The translations under genes were made by a program, and so were the position numbers. A stretch of 64,000 nucleotides of DNA from Candidatus Saccharibacteria bacterium UBA6040 (GTDB lineage Bacteria; Patescibacteriota; Saccharimonadia; Saccharimonadales; Saccharimonadaceae), in contig DIZA01000002.1 in NCBI GenBank assembly GCA_002429245.1, positions 62,001 to 126,000 of the forward strand. Direction: 5' to 3'. This document shows, in pieces, positions 59,219 through 64,000 of the stretch. Below the pieces are notes generated by a model. That model searched no databases, was not told where the DNA came from, and saw only the letters and a list, made by a program, of their open reading frames with translations. The first letter of the stretch is position 1. The number at the start of each line of letters is the position of its first letter.

Positions 59219-59235
59219 GGGCTGTGGCAAGAGAA
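59219..59235 (+). repeat. 17-bp direct repeat, right copy
   Basis: GGGCTGTGGCAAGAGAA, one mismatch to 57781-57797. Confidence 0.6.
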
Positions 59236-59292
59236 GCAGATACGTATTGCGTTTACGTCTGAAACAACTATGCTTAAGGCAAGGAGCGATTT

Positions 59293-59568
59293 ATGAATTT
59301 ATTTAATCTTTTTAGCACAACAACGGTTACGAATTATAACGTCCCATCATCGCAAGGATCGAACTCTTACGGCGAATTTATACAAGGCTTGTCTGCTGCG
59401 GGAGTATTACTATTTTTTCTAGGAATCGCTGCCCTTATTGTCGCAATAGTTTTCCTATTCAGGTGGTGGCTAGTACAGACTGCAATCTTCAAGATACAGC
59501 GAGATCTTAGTGAGATTAATGAGCGACAAAGAGAAAAGTCGCCGTCAAACGATGATACTGAATCTTAG
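59293..59568 (+). CDS. 91-residue single-span membrane protein
   Basis: A short Ser/Asn-rich outside part is followed by one strong helix (about 31-59: GLSAAGVLLFFLGIAALIVAI) and a charged tail with a short coiled coil (QRDLSEINERQREK). AAGGAG precedes the ATG. Function unknown. It lies upstream of the restriction locus. Confidence 0.65.
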   Translation: MNLFNLFSTTTVTNYNVPSSQGSNSYGEFIQGLSAAGVLLFFLGIAALIVAIVFLFRWWLVQTAIFKIQRDLSEINERQREKSPSNDDTES

Positions 59569-59694
59569 GCCAGTACTCTTTTGCCATAAGGACGTTTATC
59601 ATAGATAAACAAACTATACCATCTATTATTTGCAAAAAAATGTAATATTTACACTATAATCCTCCATCGTTAAATGCTACAATTCATTGTAGTT

Positions 59695-60693
59695 ATGTTT
59701 AATATATCGAATAGAAGATACACGGGTAGTAAATCTCAGCTAGTAGATTGGATAATGGAACTTTCAAGAAATCATTGTTCAGGAGATTCTTTCCTGGATT
59801 TGTTTGGAGGAACCGGTGTGGTCGCAGAAGCGGCTTCGGAGCATTACAGGAACATCCTAATCAACGATTTCTTGCCGTCTAACCATGCTACATATCAAGC
59901 CTTTTTTGGTAAGGGTAGGTTTAGCCAGAAGAAGATAGATAAATACATTCTTGAATTTAATATGTTGAATGCTTCAGATCTGGAGCCTAACTATTTTTCT
60001 GAAAGCTATGGGGACAGGTATTTTTCAATGGAGAATGCGAAGAAAATTGGATATATTCGCGATTTCATTGAGTCGGGAAAAGACAAAATTACAAAACGAG
60101 AGTATTGGATCTTAATAACATCTCTGATGTATTCTGCCGATAAGATTGCGAACACTGTCGGACACTATGATGCATATTTTAGAACCTCGAATAATCGCGG
60201 AACCCTTCTTGTAAAGTCGATTAGTCCCAAAGAGGATAGTAAGTTTGATATATATTGTGAGGACTCCAATAAGCTTGCTCGGAGAGTAGAAAGCGACATT
60301 GTCTATATTGATCCTCCTTACAATTCTCGCCAGTACAGCAGGTTCTATCACGTCCTTGATAACTTGGTGAGTTGGCAGAAGCCAGAATTATTTGGTGTAG
60401 CTATGAAGCCCGAGCCAGTTAACATGAGTGATTATTCTAAAGTAAGTGCAAAGAAGGCATTCGCTGACTTAATCGATTCATTAAATTGTAAACACATAAT
60501 TGTTTCGTACAATAATACCTACAATCCAAAGAGTAGCTCTTCTAAAAACAAGATCACTCTAGAGGAGATAGTGGAGATTCTATCTAAAAAAGGAAAGACG
60601 ATTTCAGAGTCAAAATCTCATAAACATTTTAATGCAGGGAATACACAGTTCGATGACCACAAAGAATACGTCTTTATTACACAAGTTCAATAA
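59695..60693 (+). CDS. D12-class adenine-N6 DNA methyltransferase (first of pair)
   Basis: 332 residues from ATG 59695, with TACAAT (59678-59683) 11 nt upstream. Motif X is RRYTGSKSQLVDWI, motif I is FLDLFGGTGVVAEAA, and the catalytic motif IV is DPPYNSRQY (206-209). It would methylate one strand of an asymmetric site. The gene is AT-rich with many AAT/ATA codons, unlike the surroundings. Its end overlaps the second methylase by 41 bp. Confidence 0.9.
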   Translation: MFNISNRRYTGSKSQLVDWIMELSRNHCSGDSFLDLFGGTGVVAEAASEHYRNILINDFLPSNHATYQAFFGKGRFSQKKIDKYILEFNMLNASDLEPNYFSESYGDRYFSMENAKKIGYIRDFIESGKDKITKREYWILITSLMYSADKIANTVGHYDAYFRTSNNRGTLLVKSISPKEDSKFDIYCEDSNKLARRVESDIVYIDPPYNSRQYSRFYHVLDNLVSWQKPELFGVAMKPEPVNMSDYSKVSAKKAFADLIDSLNCKHIIVSYNNTYNPKSSSSKNKITLEEIVEILSKKGKTISESKSHKHFNAGNTQFDDHKEYVFITQVQ

Positions 60694-61651
60694 GCAACTG
60701 GTTCGATCCCCCCTATTTTATGTAGGCGATAAATATAAGTTGATTTCTCAACTCTTGGGTATTTTCCCGACTGATATAAAACGATTCGTGGAGCCTTTCA
60801 CGGGTGGCGGCTCTGTAGCGATGAATGTTGATGCTGACGAATACTATTTGAATGATATCGATGAGAATATCGTAAATATCCACAAGCTACTCGAAAGATA
60901 TGCGACAAATGAGAAGGAATTTTTTGATGTTGTTTCTTCAATGATCGAGTCTTATGGATTGAGCAGATCTTACTCATCGGATATCGTCCCGTCAATACTT
61001 AGAGCCCAGTGGAAAAAGACTTACTATGCTAGGTTCAACGAGAGTTCGTATAGGAAACTTAGGGATGACTACAATTCTGATATCGAAAAGGACGCATTTA
61101 AGTTGTACCTCCTTCTTATCTACGGCTTTAATCGTATGATACGCTTCAACGGACAAGGAAACTTCAACCTTCCCGTAGGAAACGTCGACTTTAACAAGAA
61201 TGTCGTTCAGTCACTAGAGGCATATTTCGCATGGGCTAGAAAAAAGAAGGTTCTATGGAATAACCTGGACTATCTTGAATTTCTGAAGACATTTAAATTC
61301 AAAAAGGGCGACTTTCTATACCTAGATCCGCCATACCTAATTACATTCAGTGAATACAATAAGATTTGGGACGAAAAAAATGAATCAGAAATTCTGATGC
61401 TCTTGGACAGATTAGATAAAAAAGGGGTTAGATTTGCAATATCTAACGTAACCAACTATAAAGGTAGAGTAAACTTACTATTTCTTGAGTGGTCAAAAAA
61501 GTACCAAGTACATAGTATAAAGAGTAACTATATTAGTTATCACGACAATTCAATAAAAGAATTTAAAGAAGTATTGGTTACAAATTATGACGAGATCGAA
61601 GTACAAACCTCTGCTTTTTACCACAACGATGAGGAATCCGGAAAGACTTAA
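60653..61651 (+). CDS. Dam/DpnM-like adenine-N6 DNA methyltransferase (second of pair)
   Basis: 332 residues from ATG 60653, inside the end of the first gene. Motif X is RSPLFYVGDKYKLISQL, motif I is FVEPFTGGGSVAMNV, and motif IV is LDPPYLITFSEY (DPPY at 225-228). The Dam-like type fits a site containing GATC. Two separate methylases are expected for a type IIS enzyme whose site differs on the two strands. Confidence 0.9.
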   Translation: MTTKNTSLLHKFNKQLVRSPLFYVGDKYKLISQLLGIFPTDIKRFVEPFTGGGSVAMNVDADEYYLNDIDENIVNIHKLLERYATNEKEFFDVVSSMIESYGLSRSYSSDIVPSILRAQWKKTYYARFNESSYRKLRDDYNSDIEKDAFKLYLLLIYGFNRMIRFNGQGNFNLPVGNVDFNKNVVQSLEAYFAWARKKKVLWNNLDYLEFLKTFKFKKGDFLYLDPPYLITFSEYNKIWDEKNESEILMLLDRLDKKGVRFAISNVTNYKGRVNLLFLEWSKKYQVHSIKSNYISYHDNSIKEFKEVLVTNYDEIEVQTSAFYHNDEESGKT

Positions 61652-63113
61652 GCTATTTCTCGCGGTCCTATACCAATTTGATGGCCTTATCCTTGATGAT
61701 TCATTGATAGATAAAATATGTATAAATATAATAAAAGCTCGTCTATATAAGCCGACTATCATTTCCGACTATCTAAAGTTAGCTTGGAAAGAAGGACGTG
61801 AGCTATCTGACGCTGAGGCCACCAAAGCTTTTGAAGATAATCCCCAGGATCATAAAGAGGCTGGTTTTGACCACGGATGGCCATCTCGTTTTGATACATG
61901 GTTTAAGATTTCAAAAGAGTTGGGTTTTGTTTGGTATTGGCCGGGTGAAAAAATAGCTTTTAGTGATAGCGGAAAGCTCTTAATCGATCAAGATAACCCA
62001 CAGAATGAGACATTGGTTTTTGCAAATGCTTTTGCAAAATATAATCGCAATAATCCATTTAGGGGGGTTCTAAACACTAATACTCCGCTAATTTTGCTTC
62101 TTGAGACTATTAAACATTTGAACGATGACCCCGATTATAAAGGGGCAGGTATTTCAAAAAGCGAACTGCCCATTCTTCTTTGTTGGCGCGATGATGACTC
62201 GATTGGCTTATATAAGTATATTAAATCAATAAGAACAAAATACGGCTTTACGCCCAGTGACGAAGTTGTGATTGAGGCGTGTAGAATGTTACTCGACGCA
62301 ACAAAACGAAGCGACAACACGCTTCTTACGGATTATCCGGATGATTTTATTAGAAAAATGCGTCTAACTGGTTTGATTTCTATTCGCGGTGGAGGTAGAT
62401 TTGTGGACATAAATAAGAAAGAGCAGAATGCTGTCGATTATGTACTCGAAGCCTATCATTCTATAGATTACTCTCATCAGCGGAACGAAAAAGTGTTCTT
62501 TGAGTATATTGGTCAAGTCGATAGTATTCTAGCGGAGAAGCTAGGTTTAAAGAAACCTAGCGAGCAAGATAGTGTGACTGAATTGCAGAAATGGTCTGAG
62601 TATTACGGCTGGAACGCCATCTCATTAGAGTTATTAATTTTATCAAATAAACGAAAATCCGCAGACCCAATTCTTATGTTGATTGATCAACCGCTAAGAC
62701 TAGAATTCCTTACTGCGTTAGCAATTTTTAAACAATTACCAAATGTTACCGTTAATCCTAACTATATCTCTGACGACGAAGGGCTTCCTACGAGCTTTGC
62801 TGGTGGAGGAATGCCTGACATTGAATGTATTGAGAATGGACACGGCGTGCTCATTGAAGCAACCCTCCTGAAGGGAGCGCAGCAGCATATCAGAGAATCC
62901 TTTTCAGTTAAACGGCATTTGGAGGAATACTTAATTAAGGATGACAAGGCATATTCTATACTCCTCTCTCCGCAGACATATATTGATACAGCTCGACACG
63001 CAGCTTTCTCAAAAGCCGCTGATAACACAGATGTCCGTACGCTTGGAATTCCAAGGTTCGTAGAGCTGCTAAGTCTACAAACTAGTTTGAGCGAGTTATC
63101 TGAAGTTTTATAG
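61587..63113 (+). CDS. AlwI-like type IIS restriction endonuclease
   Basis: 508 residues from ATG 61587, overlapping the second methylase by 65 bp. The start KPLLFTTTMRNPERLKLFLA is typical of AlwI-family nucleases. The C-terminal third carries a PD-(D/E)xK-like centre: Asp411 (GMPDIE), then Glu424 and Thr426 (LIEATLLKG). AlwI cuts a few bases outside GGATC. The site of this enzyme is inferred, not shown. AT-rich codons suggest acquisition with the two methylases. Confidence 0.8.
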   Translation: MTRSKYKPLLFTTTMRNPERLKLFLAVLYQFDGLILDDSLIDKICINIIKARLYKPTIISDYLKLAWKEGRELSDAEATKAFEDNPQDHKEAGFDHGWPSRFDTWFKISKELGFVWYWPGEKIAFSDSGKLLIDQDNPQNETLVFANAFAKYNRNNPFRGVLNTNTPLILLLETIKHLNDDPDYKGAGISKSELPILLCWRDDDSIGLYKYIKSIRTKYGFTPSDEVVIEACRMLLDATKRSDNTLLTDYPDDFIRKMRLTGLISIRGGGRFVDINKKEQNAVDYVLEAYHSIDYSHQRNEKVFFEYIGQVDSILAEKLGLKKPSEQDSVTELQKWSEYYGWNAISLELLILSNKRKSADPILMLIDQPLRLEFLTALAIFKQLPNVTVNPNYISDDEGLPTSFAGGGMPDIECIENGHGVLIEATLLKGAQQHIRESFSVKRHLEEYLIKDDKAYSILLSPQTYIDTARHAAFSKAADNTDVRTLGIPRFVELLSLQTSLSELSEVL

Positions 63114-63117
63114 AAAA

Positions 63118-63146
63118 AGCGCCACATAAATGTGACGCACTTTCTA
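63118..63146 (+). terminator. Hairpin after the nuclease gene
   Basis: GCGCCACAT and ATGTGACGC pair with one mismatch. The T-run is weak. Confidence 0.5.
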
Positions 63147-63262
63147 TGGTGAACCTTGAGCCTTCGATTTATAACCAAATGGTGGAAGAAATAGTTCGTT
63201 GGAATGTCTTAATTGTGTCTCACCGCCCAGAAACTCAATAGCGTTGAATGCTTGGGTGGTGC

Positions 63263-63293
63263 CTGGTGCCCTGCGTATATCGCAGGGCACCAG
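63263..63293 (-). terminator. 13-bp perfect hairpin
   Basis: CTGGTGCCCTGCG and CGCAGGGCACCAG with a 5-nt loop, 19 nt after the stop of the minus-strand orphan gene. No U-run follows. Confidence 0.6.
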
Positions 63294-63311
63294 TAGTTCT
63301 CGATGCAGTTC

Positions 63312-63527
63312 TTAGGGCGTCGGCACCTCGAGCGGTCGCTTGAGGTGGACAGAGAAGGCGAAGAGAGTGATGTGTGGCGTTACGAGCGGCGCGTAGAAGA
63401 TGTCGACCACCTCCCACCCGTCCGAGGTGTAGTCTCGGATGAGCCGGTTGCAGTCCGAAGTTGCCGTTCCCACATGGTCACTAGTCGGTGTCGACTGGAC
63501 CTTGTGTTCAAATTTCTTTCGTGCCAT
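63312..63527 (-). CDS. 71-residue GC-rich orphan protein
   Basis: A small soluble protein starting MARKKFEHKVQSTPTSDHVG; SDGWEVVDIFYAPLVTPHIT resembles the 'dGWelv' pattern of small DUF4177-type domains. AGAGG precedes the ATG. It has its own strong promoter and a hairpin downstream. Function unknown. Confidence 0.6.
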   Translation of the reverse strand: MARKKFEHKVQSTPTSDHVGTATSDCNRLIRDYTSDGWEVVDIFYAPLVTPHITLFAFSVHLKRPLEVPTP

Positions 63528-63595
63528 TATGTCCTCTTTCGTACTGGTTGAATGTGAACGTGCAGAGAATTTTACCGAAGATACGGCTAAGTATT

Positions 63596-63624
63596 ATGAT
63601 AGCATAAGCTGTATAAAAAGTCAA
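63596..63624 (-). promoter_or_regulatory. Promoter of the 71-residue orphan gene
   Basis: TTGACT (63619-63624) and TATCAT (63596-63601), exactly 17 nt apart, with TGC before the -10. Confidence 0.8.
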
Positions 63625-63668
63625 TAGTAAAGTAACTCCTGAGAAGGAGTTACTAAGCATAATCATTT

Positions 63669-63743
63669 TGGTGATCCCGCGGAGAATCGAACTCCGATTG
63701 CCAGGATGAGAACCTGGTGTCCTAACCGTTAGACGACGGGACC
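63669..63743 (-). tRNA. trnE: tRNA-Glu (anticodon CTC)
   Basis: 75 nt including an encoded CCA (63669-63671). The acceptor stem GGTCCCG pairs with CGGGATC (one G-U), the anticodon stem CCAGG/CCTGG encloses TTCTCAT with anticodon CTC, and the T arm contains GTTCGATTC. It reads GAG codons. Confidence 0.95.
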
Positions 63744-63760
63744 GTGAAAATGAGTGATGC

Positions 63761-63782
63761 GAAAATAAGTAAACTTATTTTC
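63761..63782 (-). other. 9-bp hairpin upstream of tRNA-Glu
   Basis: GAAAATAAG and CTTATTTTC form a perfect stem with a 4-nt loop about 18 nt before the tRNA 5' end. It may be a processing signal in the precursor. Confidence 0.4.
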
Positions 63783-63875
63783 ATATCCGAATTGAACTGT
63801 TCCGTACCTTAGTACGGGACCGTAGCTGGTTTGTTGAACTTGCCTAATATACCAAATAACAGTGGTAATGTCTAG

Positions 63876-64000
63876 CTATGTCAGGTATGCGACAGCGACT
63901 GCAGCTCCAAATAATGCCAACAAAATGAAGATTTTTAGTAACCCTGGTATCCACTTTGTGGTCCAGATAAATATCAAGACGATCGAAACGGCGATCCCAA
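63876..64000 (-). CDS. C-terminus of a membrane protein (cut by window edge)
   Basis: The last 40 residues are visible: GIAVSIVLIFIWTTKW then IPGLLKIFILLALFGAAVAV, ending AYLT. This is about two membrane helices. The family cannot be told. Confidence 0.6.
   Translation of the reverse strand, partial: GIAVSIVLIFIWTTKWIPGLLKIFILLALFGAAVAVAYLT

Noticed and set aside
63146..63241. 31-codon ORF after the nuclease gene
   Set aside because: No Shine-Dalgarno and located in the tail of a hairpin; most likely chance.
1..64000. Recoding of UGA to glycine as in some CPR lineages
   Set aside because: RF2 is present and several genes end in UGA at sensible places (for example 853-855 and 38804-38806).
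1..64000. CRISPR arrays, insertion sequences, rRNA genes
   Set aside because: No regularly spaced repeats, transposase-like ORFs or rRNA sequence were seen on either strand.

Overview
The window looks like chromosomal DNA of a Patescibacteria (CPR) bacterium, most likely Candidatus Saccharibacteria (TM7). This is inferred from gene content and style, not from a database match. The signs are compact genes with frequent overlaps, a dcw cluster interrupted by small inserts, an FtsEX-PcsB-type cell wall module, a large TraD/VirB4-like ATPase, a sigma4-HARE-HTH fusion and a long prepilin. Release factor 2 is present and UGA ends genes, so the standard bacterial code applies. That excludes the CPR lineages that read UGA as glycine.

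Layout. 1-10 kb: partial glutamate racemase (murI), an ECF sigma with a membrane partner, prfB, a stand-alone Clp N-domain protein, ftsE-ftsX-CHAP hydrolase, ctpA, a lone receiver protein and two unknown acidic proteins. 10-19 kb: rpmA, a structured leader with a 9-codon ORF ahead of a 48-residue membrane protein, an RNA methylase, a flippase-like protein, xseA-xseB, a kinase-receiver-recO operon and glyS. 19-29 kb: a pilin fused to a carbohydrate-binding-like domain, RNase H, a DUF4868/KwaB-like protein, a PIF1-type helicase, a GH1 glycosidase, yvcK and a HAD phosphatase. 29-38 kb: mraZ, rsmH, ftsL, ftsI, mraY, ftsW, murG and an ftsQ-like gene. Transcription converges near 38 kb. 38-59 kb, mostly minus strand: a zeta-type kinase with a 58-residue partner, the TraD-like ATPase, the sigma4-HARE protein, three head-to-tail GC-rich cassettes, topA, dprA, a strongly structured non-coding RNA, pth, der, a pseudouridine synthase, a hybrid-tailed two-component pair and a Nudix block. 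59-64 kb: an AT-rich type IIS restriction-modification locus (two D12 methylases and an AlwI-like nuclease), one more GC-rich cassette, tRNA-Glu and a truncated membrane protein.

Two expression styles coexist. Most housekeeping genes carry a TATAAT-like -10 box only 6-11 nt before the start codon, so their mRNAs should be leaderless or nearly so. About ten short orphan genes instead have GC-rich codons, mostly an own sigma70-type promoter with 17-bp spacing, a leader with a Shine-Dalgarno sequence, and a GC-rich hairpin after the stop. The strongest candidates for something undescribed are the ncRNA at 49124-49476 (two similar domains plus a pseudoknot), this cassette class, and the structured leader at 10457-10675.
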